From Bacillus nakamurai (GTDB taxonomy: Bacteria > Bacillota > Bacilli > Bacillales > Bacillaceae), in assembly GCF_001584325.1 (NCBI RefSeq), contig NZ_LSAZ01000002.1:1-64000 (forward strand): 64,000 nt of DNA. Direction: 5' to 3'. The notes under the pieces were generated by a model. It saw nothing but the letters and a program-made list of their open reading frames with translations, did no database searches and was not told the DNA's origin. Numbering within the stretch: position 1 is the stretch's first letter; the number at the start of each line of letters is the position of its first letter. Below are positions 37,709 to 47,500 of this stretch, piece after piece. Position numbers and translations under genes: made by a program.

Positions 37709-37902
37709 CTGCTAAATGTAACTTTTTTTTGAAATAACGATTTTAATGAAAGAAACGTACTATTATATACAGGAAAAGCCGATACGGAACCCCCTAAATA
37801 AAATTGACAACCCTGTTTTAAATCGGGTAAGGTTAAAATTACAATGATTCCGAATTATGGTACAACTTCTTTATATAAAAATAGATAGGGAGTATGGTCA
37901 TC

Positions 37903-38733
37903 TTGAAACAGCGGCTTTTATACAGTCTGTTCTTCTTCATTCTGATCATTTTACTTACTTCATGCCATTATCCCGCCGAGAATCGCACGATAAACATCGG
38001 AATTAATGAGTCTGATCAATCTATCTGGGATTTTGTCGCAAAAAAAGCCGAAAAGGAAGGGCTGAAGCTTTCTTTCATACCGTTTTCAGATTATGCTGAG
38101 GCCGATTTGGCTCTTGCCAACGGAGAGCTTGATGCGAACGCGTTTCAAACGCTTTCTTATTTTCAGACCCTGTCCCCGAATGTAAAAAAGGAGCTGGCCC
38201 CTTTAGGAACGACATATGCGGCGTCGCTTGGAATTTATTCAAAACAGCATAAGCGACTGAAGGATATACCGGACGGGGCGGTCATTGCGGTCCCTGATGA
38301 AGCGGCGGCCTTCGGCAGGGCGCTCGTTCTGATGCAGGAGGCTGAATTTATTACATTGAAAAAGGGATTTACCGGGACGGGTTCTGCCGATATGATCAAG
38401 GACAACCTGAAGCATGTAACGTTAAAAACGGAAATGGAAACGAACGCGTATAAAGAAGTATCACATGCTGATGCTGCCGTTCTGAGTAAACATGACGCCG
38501 AAAAAGCGGGATTCAATGCTGAAAAGGATGCGCTGATCCAATCGGGGCAAACGAAAGAAGCGTATATCCATTTGATCGCCGTAAGATGCGAAGACAGGGA
38601 TAACGAGCAGTTAAGAAAAATTCTGGCGCTGTATCAATCAGACGATACCGCCGCGTTTATTGAAAAAAAATATCAAGGGAGCCTGATTCCCGTTTTTCTG
38701 ACGGGCAGCGCCCTCACCGAAAAGAAAGAATGA
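37903..38733 (+). CDS. yhcJ: MetQ/NlpA-type lipoprotein YhcJ
   Basis: The 276-aa protein has a signal peptide with lipobox LLTSC and an NLPA-type binding fold: NIGINESDQSIWDFVAKKAE, LANGELDANAFQTLSYFQTL and VIAVPDEAAAFGRAL. These proteins usually bind methionine or related amino acids, but no ABC partner lies nearby. TTG 37903 is ten bases after AGGGAG; ATG 37894 is only one base after it and unlikely. A TTGACA sits at 37804-37809 but its -10 is unclear. Confidence 0.85.
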   Translation: MKQRLLYSLFFFILIILLTSCHYPAENRTINIGINESDQSIWDFVAKKAEKEGLKLSFIPFSDYAEADLALANGELDANAFQTLSYFQTLSPNVKKELAPLGTTYAASLGIYSKQHKRLKDIPDGAVIAVPDEAAAFGRALVLMQEAEFITLKKGFTGTGSADMIKDNLKHVTLKTEMETNAYKEVSHADAAVLSKHDAEKAGFNAEKDALIQSGQTKEAYIHLIAVRCEDRDNEQLRKILALYQSDDTAAFIEKKYQGSLIPVFLTGSALTEKKE

Positions 38734-39827
38734 ATCCCCTTCGGAATTCATTCTTTTTTTTTTTAGTGCTGCACACTTTGTTGCGGCCTGATGTTTTGGC
38801 TTCGTACAGCAGGCGGTCTGCGATCAGAGGCAGGGCTTCCGGATTTTCCGTATTTGTCGGATAATGTGCAAAGCCAAGGGAGACGGTCACGGGGATCGTA
38901 TCTCCGCTCGTTAACAGGATCGGCTCTTCATCAATCGTCTGCCTGATTTCTTCTGCCAAGTGCAGTCCTTTAGAATGTGTGCAATTCGGCATAAGCACGG
39001 CAAATTCCTCACCGCCGATTCGGGCTGACGGATCAGATCTGCGGATCACCAGCCTGAGGCGGGCTCCAAGTTCTTTCAGCACCTGATCACCTTCATAATG
39101 GCCGTATTGGTCATTAATCTGTTTAAAATGATCGATATCTAAATAAAAAAGCGCGAGCTGAGAAGAGGCCGAATGGGCTGCTTGATCGTAAAGGAGACGA
39201 GATACCTCCTCGAATTTTCTCTTATTGAAAATTCCCGTCAGAAAATCATAATTCGCTTGAAACTTATATTGTTTAAACAAAAGATGGGCATCCGCCTCGT
39301 GTTTAATTAAGTAGAGACACAGCCCCCCCGCCCAAAGTGGAAATCAGCCAATAACAAACGAGGAGCTGGACAGGCTGTTTAGGCAGAAATAGCATAGTAA
39401 TGGTAAAAATAACGTTTGATAGAAGCAGCATAACGAACGCCTTCTTGCGATCCGGTTTTTTTCCTCGGAGAACAAGCACCGAGATGAGCGCGATAACGCC
39501 GACTGCGGCGGTGGAATAAATCGCGCTTATGTTAAAACTGATCAGCATACGGCCTGCGACGATAATCGCAAAGGCGGCTGCCGTAGACACCCAGCCTCCG
39601 TAAAGAGCGGCGATAATAATGGGGATATTTCTCAGATCGATAATCGAATGAGAGTAAGAAAAGCCGAAAACAATCAGAAAGACCCCTAAAAGTCCGCAGG
39701 CCGCCCCTTTGAATAATTGAAATACCGGACGGTCTTCTTTATGCGAAAGCGTTTCTTTAAAAAGGAGGGTGAAGAGATAGTTGAATGTGATTAAGATGGT
39801 CAAATTGAGAAAAAGTTCCTTTAGCAT
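38714..39827 (-). pseudogene. yhcK: Diguanylate cyclase gene, frameshifted in a C7/G7 tract
   Basis: The intact protein would be about 370 aa: six N-terminal membrane spans (5TM receptor LYT type, with ISFNISAIYSTAAVGVIALI) and a GGDEF domain with active-site RIGGEEFAVLMP (GGEEF) and DYDFLTGIFNK-like start NYDFLTGIFNKRKFEE. The frame breaks at seven G on the coding strand (C7 at 39323-39329): six G would give GGGLCLYLIKHEADAHLLF and fuse both halves. As written the first half ends GGGAVSLLN. ATG 39827 follows AAGGGTG. The tail (TKKKKNEFRRG) reads into the terminator, so the natural stop may be shifted as well. Confidence 0.87.
38726..38764. terminator. Bidirectional terminator between yhcJ and yhcK
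   Basis: AAGAATGAATCC and GGAATTCATTCTT form a stem with a run of eleven T on the plus strand. The yhcK frame runs into it. Confidence 0.85.
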
Positions 39828-39912
39828 AACAATCACCCTTATATAAGTTACTAAAGAAAGAGTGGAAAGAAAAGAGAAAAATCAAAAGAATACATATATT
39901 GTTAATTCTTAC

Positions 39913-39941
39913 TTGACCTATCGGAATTCGTGTAATATAGT
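39913..39941 (+). promoter_or_regulatory. tcyP promoter with possible CymR box
   Basis: TTGACC (39913-39918) and TATAGT (39936-39941) are 17 bases apart. ATTCTTACTTGACCTATCGGAATT covers the -35 and spacer and ends in the GGAATT core of CymR operators, fitting repression by cysteine of a cystine transporter. Confidence 0.55.
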
Positions 39942-39977
39942 GTTAAAGGATAATGAGCAAGGGAGTGTTTACCTGTT

Positions 39978-41369
39978 TTGGAGAATTTATTTGTTGTTTT
40001 ACATGTTATCATTATGCTTTTGCTTATAGCGGGTCTGTATGTGATGCAAAAAAAGCATGTTTCCTTTTCTAAGCGTGTGTTTACGGCGCTCGGATTAGGC
40101 ATTGTATTCGGATTTGCGCTTCAATTGATCTACGGGCCGGCTTCACATATTGTCACACAAACGGCTGATTGGTTTAATATTGCCGGCGGCGGTTATGTCA
40201 AATTGCTTCAGATGATCGTTATGCCTCTAGTCTTTATTTCTATTCTGGGCGCGTTTACGAAGCTGAAGCTCACTCATAATATCGGAAAGATCAGCGGATT
40301 GATTATAGGTATTTTAATTGCCACTACTGCTGTTGCCGCGGCGGTAGGGATCATTTCCGCCCTTTCCTTTGATCTTCAGGCCGTTCATATCGACCAGGGG
40401 AGCACTGAATTATCAAGAGGCCAGGAGCTTCAGCAAAAATCTGAGGATATGACAGCGAAATCGCTTCCTCAGCAAATCGTTGAGCTTTTGCCGGGAAATC
40501 CGTTTCTTGATTTCACGGGGGCAAGACCGACTTCCACGATCGGAGTCGTCATTTTTGCCGCCTTTCTCGGAATTGCCTTTCTCGGCGTAAAGCGGAAGCA
40601 GCCGGAGCATGCTCAAACATTCAGCGGGCTTGTTGATGCGGTTTACGCCATTATTATGCGGGTTGTCACTTTGATTTTAAGACTCACGCCTTACGGGGTA
40701 TTGGCGATTATGACGAAAACGATTGCGACAAGCGACATTGACAGCATCGTGAAACTGGGGATGTTTGTCCTCGCTTCCTATGCCGCATTAATTGTAATGT
40801 TTATCATTCATTTGCTGTTGATTACCTTCAGCGGATTAAATCCGTTCACATATGTCAAAAAAGCGTTCCCGGTGATGGTATTTGCGTTTACGTCCCGTTC
40901 AAGCGCGGGTGCATTGCCGCTTAATATCAAAACACAAAAAAGCATGGGCGTACCGGAAGGAATCGCAAACTTTGCGGGTTCATTCGGTTTATCGATCGGT
41001 CAAAACGGCTGTGCCGGAATTTATCCGGCGATGCTGGCGATGATGATTGCGCCGACAGTCGGTCAAAATCCGTTTGATCCCGCGTTTATTGTTTCGGTCA
41101 TCGCGATTGTGGCGATCAGTTCATTCGGTGTGGCGGGCGTAGGCGGCGGAGCAACATTCGCGGCGCTTCTCGTTTTATCCGCATTAAATATGCCGGTCGC
41201 GCTTGCGGGCTTGTTAATTTCAATCGAGCCGTTAATTGATATGGGGCGCACGGCTTTAAATGTCAGCGGCAGTATGACCGCGGGGCTGTTAACGAGTAAA
41301 TTGACTAAAGAGGCTGATACTGCGGTATATAATGATTCGTCAATTGTTATTGAAGCGGAAGAAGCTTAA
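39978..41369 (+). CDS. tcyP: L-cystine:cation symporter
   Basis: The 463-aa DAACS-family symporter (B. subtilis YhcL/TcyP, same length) has LLQMIVMPLVFISILGAFTK, the SSAGALPLNI motif (re-entrant loop HP1-like), NGCAGIYPAMLAMMIAPTVG and GVAGVGGGATFAALLVLSAL (HP2). It imports cystine in the plasma membrane. TTG 39978 follows GGGAG and aligns with the known N-terminus MENLFV. Confidence 0.95.
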   Translation: MENLFVVLHVIIMLLLIAGLYVMQKKHVSFSKRVFTALGLGIVFGFALQLIYGPASHIVTQTADWFNIAGGGYVKLLQMIVMPLVFISILGAFTKLKLTHNIGKISGLIIGILIATTAVAAAVGIISALSFDLQAVHIDQGSTELSRGQELQQKSEDMTAKSLPQQIVELLPGNPFLDFTGARPTSTIGVVIFAAFLGIAFLGVKRKQPEHAQTFSGLVDAVYAIIMRVVTLILRLTPYGVLAIMTKTIATSDIDSIVKLGMFVLASYAALIVMFIIHLLLITFSGLNPFTYVKKAFPVMVFAFTSRSSAGALPLNIKTQKSMGVPEGIANFAGSFGLSIGQNGCAGIYPAMLAMMIAPTVGQNPFDPAFIVSVIAIVAISSFGVAGVGGGATFAALLVLSALNMPVALAGLLISIEPLIDMGRTALNVSGSMTAGLLTSKLTKEADTAVYNDSSIVIEAEEA

Positions 41370-41405
41370 AAAAGCGAGTAATCCAAACGGATTACTCGCT
41401 TTTTA
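41368..41405. terminator. Bidirectional terminator between tcyP and yhcM
   Basis: AAAAGCGAGTAATCC and GGATTACTCGCTTTT form a perfect 15-bp stem. Confidence 0.93.
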
Positions 41406-41945
41406 ATGGGTTCCGGGTTCTAAATCTTCCAGCATATTCATTACCGTGCTGTCATTTAAAACATTTACTGCGCTTTCTTCAAAGTGAATCGGCTTAGTAT
41501 AATGAGGCTTTACTGACGATTCTTTTCTGCGGTCCGTGTGTTCGTGAGAATTCCTTCCGCTGTATGACTGCTTAGTCCTGTCAGCCGTGTGAGACGTATC
41601 AGCGGTTTTGTGCTGGGCTTGAGAAGCCTGCTGATGCTGCTGTCCGCCTGAATCACCGCCGAATGCCTGTTTGATGAATTCGGCAGGCTGCATTGAGCCC
41701 TCCTGCTTGTGCTGTGAGCGGTCTGTGTGCTGTCGGTGCTGCGGGCGCTGCTGTTCACTTGTATCACCGCCGAATGCCTGTTTAATGAATTCAGCAGGCT
41801 GCATCCCCGTTTTATTTTCCCGATGCATTTGGCCTGACATCATTCCGCTGATTTTACGGCGGATTTCCGGAGATAAGGCGGCGATAAGCAATGATGATCC
41901 GATCACCAGCGCTGTCGGGCTGATTCCTCTTTTTTGTCTGAACAT
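41403..41945 (-). CDS. yhcM: Hydrophilic protein YhcM with repeated MQPAEFIKQAFGGD block
   Basis: The 180-aa protein has a short N-terminal hydrophobic segment (ALVIGSSLLIAAL) followed by a Gln/His-rich region. The 14-residue block MQPAEFIKQAFGGD occurs twice, about 44 residues apart, each followed by a Gln-rich linker. The DNA of the two copies is nearly identical (41652-41700 and 41770-41806), implying recent tandem duplication. The C-terminus SAVNVLNDSTVMNMLEDLEP is conserved-looking. Function unknown; B. subtilis YhcM is shorter. Confidence 0.82.
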   Translation of the reverse strand: MFRQKRGISPTALVIGSSLLIAALSPEIRRKISGMMSGQMHRENKTGMQPAEFIKQAFGGDTSEQQRPQHRQHTDRSQHKQEGSMQPAEFIKQAFGGDSGGQQHQQASQAQHKTADTSHTADRTKQSYSGRNSHEHTDRRKESSVKPHYTKPIHFEESAVNVLNDSTVMNMLEDLEPGTH

Positions 41946-42085
41946 GATAATCCCTCCTTACACTCGATTGATAAGGTTATCTTTCCCTTCTATCCGGCAT
42001 TTATCCAAAAGGCTTGGGGAAACGGCATGCATAAATTGAGCTGAATAGAAAAACCTATACGTAAAGTGAGAAAGGAGGAATTCAC

Positions 42086-42634
42086 ATGATAAAAAAACAA
42101 GCAGTCATATCAGCTCTTCTCTTGCCGATGCTTATCACTGCAGGGTGCAGCATGGGGAATCAGGGAGAAGGCAAACGCCACAACCGTACTGAGAATGTAA
42201 ATTACCGCAACACGCCTAATGACGGTGCGACTAATATGAATACGACGAACCGCAACAACAATAACGTCGATCACAATGTCAACCGCAATGATAACCGTAA
42301 CCTGAGAGTTGCGGATAAAGCAGCTGATAAGGTCACGGATTTAAAAGAAGTTAAAAATGCTACTGTGATCATTTCAGGCAAAAGCGCTTATGTCGCTGTT
42401 GTGCTGACAAACGGCCAAAAAGGCGCAATCGCCAACCATTTAAAACAAAAGATCACAAATAAAGTGAAATCTGCTGATAAGCATGTCAGCACTGTTTATG
42501 TCTCAGCGAACCCTGACTTCGTGGAACGTATGCAAGGTTACGGAAAACGAATCAGAAACGGTCATCCGATTTCCGGTTTGTTTGATGAGTTCGGCCAAAT
42601 GGTCCAGCGTGTATTCCCGAATCCCAATAAATAA
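42086..42634 (+). CDS. yhcN: Spore lipoprotein YhcN
   Basis: The 182-aa protein has a lipoprotein signal peptide with lipobox ITAGC, an Asn-rich linker (TNMNTTNRNNNNVDHNVNRN) and a YhcN/YlaJ domain (VADKAADKVTDLKEVKNATV, then AYVAVVLTNGQKGAI). Family members occur in the inner spore membrane and help germination. ATG 42086 follows AAAGGAGGAATTCAC. Confidence 0.93.
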   Translation: MIKKQAVISALLLPMLITAGCSMGNQGEGKRHNRTENVNYRNTPNDGATNMNTTNRNNNNVDHNVNRNDNRNLRVADKAADKVTDLKEVKNATVIISGKSAYVAVVLTNGQKGAIANHLKQKITNKVKSADKHVSTVYVSANPDFVERMQGYGKRIRNGHPISGLFDEFGQMVQRVFPNPNK

Positions 42635-42639
42635 TGAAT

Positions 42640-42670
42640 GAAAAGCCGCATCCACATGCGGCTTTTTTAT
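42640..42670 (+). terminator. Terminator of yhcN
   Basis: AAAAGCCGCATC and ATGCGGCTTTT form a stem followed by TTATT. Confidence 0.85.
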
Positions 42671-42754
42671 TTGCTCTGCCGTCACGACTGCCATTTTGCG
42701 CGCATAAAGTAAAGAATGAGACTGAAAATTGACCGGATCGGGGAGGGAGCTTGT

Positions 42755-43804
42755 TTGCGTGACGGCATGGCGAAACGGGCGGCATTTACTCTGGTCCTGT
42801 GCGGGGTTCTTGTCATACTGGCTGTAAGCTCAGCCGTTTCACTAAGCATGATGTATATCCTGTCAGTACAAGACAGCCACTCTGTTCCGACGAAGGAACA
42901 AGTGACAAAACATATGAAAAAAGAGGCTTTCGGGCATACAGCCATTTACTATACGGCTGAGGAAAAGCCTTTATTGCCGCTGACCGAAAACACCTTGGAC
43001 TATGCAAAACGTATCAATCAAATCATAGTGGGTTATAAGGGCGCAGCACCGCTTGATCTTGTTTTTTTTCCGAATGAATCCAAAATCGAACAATATTCGG
43101 GGCTGAAAAACGTAGTCGGGTTTTACTCGGAACAGGAGCAGATGATCGGGCTTTTGCCTGAAGAAAAAAACCAGCTTCTAAAAAAGGATGAAATGGCCGT
43201 TTTTATATATAAGCAATTGATCATCCATGAATACACCCACTTTGCATTTCATCAGAAAACGCGCCAGATGGGAACAGATACGGCCGAGTTTCCGCTTTGG
43301 TTTCACGAGGGATTGAGTGAATGGGTCGCGCATTATGATTTAATCATTGACCCGATTACATTTTCTGTCGTGCCGTTTGATGAATTAACGACAGACCGGG
43401 ATTGGCAGAAGTCGCGCTCCGCTTATGAAACAGATGTGTATTTGCAGAGCTTCTATATGATAAAGGACTTGACCGATACGTTCGGAGAAGGAATTGTTTT
43501 AAAAATTATGAAGAAGACCGCCGAGGAACAAAATTTTGAAAAAGGGTTCCGGGAAGCGGCGAAAGAAAGCCTGACACAGTTTGAACATGATTTCACAAAA
43601 GCATACGGAAAAAAGAAAACGGCATTGGATACGTCATTACCCGCTGCCGTTTTCTTTTTAGTGAAGGCCCTGCTGTCCCGTGTTTCCTTTGATCGGGGGC
43701 ATTTGCGGCTGCCCTTGAGCCGGCGCAAAAGAATTGAGCATCGTCTGCATATCCTGCGCATTCAGCTGAGGGACCTGATAATAGCCGTGTTTATTTTGAT
43801 ATAA
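42755..43804 (+). CDS. MA-like zinc peptidase, equivalent of fused YhcO-YhcP
   Basis: The 349-aa frame has an N-terminal membrane anchor (about residues 7-30) and a peptidase domain with HEYTH (about residue 155) and FHEGLSEWVAHY (about 178-190) giving the third zinc ligand. In B. subtilis 168, as I recall, this region is annotated as two genes, yhcO and yhcP; here it is one frame. TTG 42755 is eight bases after GGAGG. The last 60 codons run through a terminator hairpin and 147 bases into yhcQ on the other strand, giving a low-complexity tail; the native stop was probably near 43625. Confidence 0.7.
   Translation: MRDGMAKRAAFTLVLCGVLVILAVSSAVSLSMMYILSVQDSHSVPTKEQVTKHMKKEAFGHTAIYYTAEEKPLLPLTENTLDYAKRINQIIVGYKGAAPLDLVFFPNESKIEQYSGLKNVVGFYSEQEQMIGLLPEEKNQLLKKDEMAVFIYKQLIIHEYTHFAFHQKTRQMGTDTAEFPLWFHEGLSEWVAHYDLIIDPITFSVVPFDELTTDRDWQKSRSAYETDVYLQSFYMIKDLTDTFGEGIVLKIMKKTAEEQNFEKGFREAAKESLTQFEHDFTKAYGKKKTALDTSLPAAVFFLVKALLSRVSFDRGHLRLPLSRRKRIEHRLHILRIQLRDLIIAVFILI
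43616..43662 (+). terminator. Terminator inside the extended peptidase frame
   Basis: GAAAACGGCA and TGCCGTTTTC pair across a loop of about 20 bases and are followed by TTTTT. It probably marks the original end of the peptidase transcript and also lies at the 3' end of yhcQ. Confidence 0.75.
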
Positions 43805-44314
43805 GAAAATTTCATACGCCATTTCAACATATTGCTGAATTTGTGCAGATAGCACTCTTCTTGTTACCGGGTTTGTCATTTCAAGCGAACTCATTGTTAA
43901 CAAAGAAGCCTGAGATTTGATCAAACCGAGCATATGGCCGGATATACCAAGATCCTTTACATCAGAAAGTGACTGATTCGGTTTTTTAGGCTGTGTCGGT
44001 TTAATCCCGTAGACCGCTTGGTTATTTTCCTTCATCATGTACGTCGCGGTTTCCTGAGAAGGCTTTTGCCCTGTTTTAAAGCATTCTGCCGTGAGGTTGT
44101 ATTGAGTCAGGATAAATTGATACTGGCGATCAAGTATATCGGCAAGCTCTTGGTCTTGTATAAATTGTCTGAGGATCATAAATTGGTCCAATACGCCGAC
44201 TGTTCCGGCAAGCACTTCATGCATGTCAAATAGCTCATGTCCCCCGTGATTGACTTGCGGTGAACCGGGCATTCCTTGATTTACTGGGGGCTGCTGCTGA
44301 TTTTGCTGTTCCAC
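43658..44314 (-). CDS. yhcQ: Coat F-domain spore protein YhcQ
   Basis: The 218-aa protein has a Pro/Gln-rich N-terminus and a coat F-like helical domain (about residues 25-95 and 120-185), ending with SFAPAQGQPQMPPIKGNTGQ. Its length equals B. subtilis YhcQ (217 aa), reported as a coat-associated or lipid-embedded spore protein. The ATG follows GAAGGAGGAAAACGACC. Its 3' end overlaps the convergent peptidase frame. Confidence 0.9.
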   Translation of the reverse strand: MEQQNQQQPPVNQGMPGSPQVNHGGHELFDMHEVLAGTVGVLDQFMILRQFIQDQELADILDRQYQFILTQYNLTAECFKTGQKPSQETATYMMKENNQAVYGIKPTQPKKPNQSLSDVKDLGISGHMLGLIKSQASLLTMSSLEMTNPVTRRVLSAQIQQYVEMAYEIFLYQNKHGYYQVPQLNAQDMQTMLNSFAPAQGQPQMPPIKGNTGQQGLH

Positions 44315-44503
44315 TGGTCGTTTTCCTCCTTCATGTCAAATCATACTTAAGATGTGAAGAAAGCCGATTCGTTATACATCAAGAATTGCAGAGTAGGGAT
44401 ATTTTACTATTTTGTGGAAACTAGAAACAATCTTTACAATAAAGTGATGTGATTTTCAAAAAAATAAGCTAACGTATTCTTTAGAAGACAAGGGGGGAAA
44501 TGA

Positions 44504-47500
44504 ATGAGAAGAAAAAGCAGTATTCGTCTGTTTTGCTTACTGTTAACGGTCTGTTTAGTGATACCGAATGTTCTGCTCTATGCTGGGGCTGCACGAGCGA
44601 TAACGGCTGAAGAAGCCCTTCAAAAAAAGGAGGGGAATGCTGAAGGCAATGCCGGACAAGCCGGCTCTGGTGACGGAAAACTGCTGCTGGACGGCGGCAA
44701 AACCGAGATATCACCTGAAAAAGCACTCCCCGTCCATATCCCTTCCGTATACAAAGACAAATTCAATCCGAATGTGCGCGGTAAAAAAATATCCGTTCAA
44801 GAAAATCTTACAAACGTTTCTCAAACAATAGAGGCAAAAGACATAAAGACCTTGTCAGTCAGCCCGTCCTCCCAAACATCGATACCTATAAAAGAAGCCC
44901 GAGCCGAACGGAATAAGCGTGTAACTGTCAAAGGGATCGTGACGGCGGACCAAGCCGCGATCGGCGGAGGAAAGCTGTCAACATTCATACAGGATGATTC
45001 GGGCGGCGTCAATATATACTCCGCATCGGCAAACAATTTTCCTGAATTAAAAGAAGGCATGGAGGCAGTGGTGTCCGGAAAGACAGCCGTCTACCAAGGC
45101 CTTACCGAAATCATTCCCGACTCGATTCAAATCACCGGCGAACATAAACCCCTGCCTGAGCCGAGGCGGCTGATATTAAAAGACTTACAAGACAAAGACA
45201 GTATATATGAGGGACAGCTTGTCACTGTAAAAGCATATCTTTCTTCACTCCCGGGTTCTCCGGCCGGAGGCGGTTATAATTCCGTGATCACAGATGAGGA
45301 CAATCGTTCATTAACCCTCCGAATCATGGAAGAAACAAACGTCACACAGCATCTGCAAACAGGCAGATGGTATAACATAACGGGTGTATTAGGCAAATAT
45401 CAATCTCTTCAGCTTCTTCCGCGAAAGCCGGAAGACGTCAGTTTATTAGATGAACAGCCAAAGCCGCCATCAGCAGAAGGGGAATATCAAGCGGTTGTGG
45501 ATCGTATTGTTGACGGCGACACGATAAATGTCCGGACACCGATCCTCGGCACTTCAAAAATCCGCCTCGTCAACACGGACACACCGGAAACCTATCATAC
45601 GCCAAAAAATGAGCTTGATGAAAACCAGCTGTATTTCGGAAAAAAAGCGTCTGATTATGTAAAAACGATTCTCGCGCCGGGTGATCAGATCACCGTCAAA
45701 GTCGGACAAGAAGCAAAAGATACGTACGGAAGGATGCTGGGGCAGATCATAACGGAAAAAGGGATGAACGTGAATCTGGAGCTGGTCAAAAACGGGTACG
45801 CGGCAACCTATTTTATATGGCCGGTTCAAGACAATACAGAGTATGAGACATTCCAGCAGGCAGCAGCCAAAGCAATACAAGAGAAAAAAGGCATTTGGAA
45901 CGAAGAAAATCCGCTGAAGGAAATGCCGTTTGAATTTCGGGCAAGAGAAACCGGAAAAGGTCTTACCAGATATGTCGGAGATTCTTCCGACCGCACTTAT
46001 GTTTCACCTGAAGAATGGAAAAAAGTCACCGCCGAACACAGAATTTTCTTTTCTTCAGAAAAGGAAGCAGAAAACGCGGGATACAAAAAGCGCCAGAAAG
46101 CCGATGAAGGCAATGTTCCGCTAAGGATTATCAGCATGAATGATTTACACGGCAAAATCGATCAGCAATACGGGCATGACCTTAACGGTGACGGCAAACC
46201 GGATGGCACATTCGGCCGGATGGATTACGCCGCCGCATATATAAAAAAGGCAAAAGCGGAGAAAGACCATACACTTGTGGTGCATGCCGGCGATATGATC
46301 GGCGGGAGCTCTCCCGTATCAGCCCTTTTCCAGGATGAACCGACAATTGAAATGATGGAAGACATCGGCTTTGACGTCGGGACTGTCGGCAACCACGAAT
46401 TTGACGAAGGAACGGATGAGCTTTTGCGGATCATAAATGGAGGCGAACATCCCGGCGGAAAGGGGACAAGCGGTTATGACGGACAAAATTTCCCCCTCGT
46501 CTGCGCCAACTGTAAGCTGAAATCAACAGGAGCGCCATTTCTGCCTTCCTATGAAATCAAAAATGTCTCAGGAATTCCGGTCGCTTTTATCGGGGTAGTG
46601 ACCAAATCGGCAGCGGGCATGGTCATGCCGGAAGGAATTAAAGATATTACGTTTACAGACGAAGTAAAAGCTGTCAATGAAGCGGCGGCCGAGCTGAAGA
46701 AAAAAGGAATTAAAGCAATCGCGGTGCTCGCCCATATGTCTGCTGAACAAAATGGAGACAAGATTACCGGAGAATCAGCAAAGCTCGCCAATGAGACAGA
46801 CTCAGAAATTGACGTTATCTTCGCCGCGCATAATCACAAAGTCGTAAATGGGGAAGTGAACGGCAAGCTGATTGTGCAGGCGTTTGAATACGGAAAGGCA
46901 ATCGGGATTGCCGACCTCGAACTTAATAAAGATTCAAAGGACATAGTGAAAAAATCAGCTGAAATCGAATACATCGATCAAAGCAAAATCAAACCCGATC
47001 CGAACGCGGCGGGCATTTTAAGCAAGTATGAAGAGAAAGTAAAACCCATTATCAGCGAAGTGGCCGGAGAAGCGGCTCATGATATAACAGGCGGCTATTC
47101 AAATGACGGAGACACGGCGCTTGGCAACCTTATTGCCGATGGCATGAAGGCAAAGATGAATTCCGATTTTGCGCTTATGAATGGGGGCGGCATCCGGGAC
47201 AGCATAAAAAAAGGCCCGATCACATGGGGAGACCTTTACAATATACAGCCGTTCGGAAATGTGTTAACGAAGCTTGAAATCAAAGGGAAGGATCTGCGGG
47301 AGATTATCAACGCGCAGATTTCGCCGACCCTCGGGCCGGATTACAGCATCAGCGGATTCTCCTATACGTGGGACCCGAAAACGGCCAAAGCAGTTGATAT
47401 GAAAATGGCAGACGGCACAGACATACAGCCTGAAGCCGTTTATACATTAACCGTCAACAACTTTATGGCGACCGCAGCGGGCGCAAAATACGGCCCCATC

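Noticed and set aside
41403-41945. yhcM repeats as a low-complexity artefact
   Set aside because: The two blocks are precise 14-residue copies with conserved DNA, so the frame is considered real and kept as a CDS.
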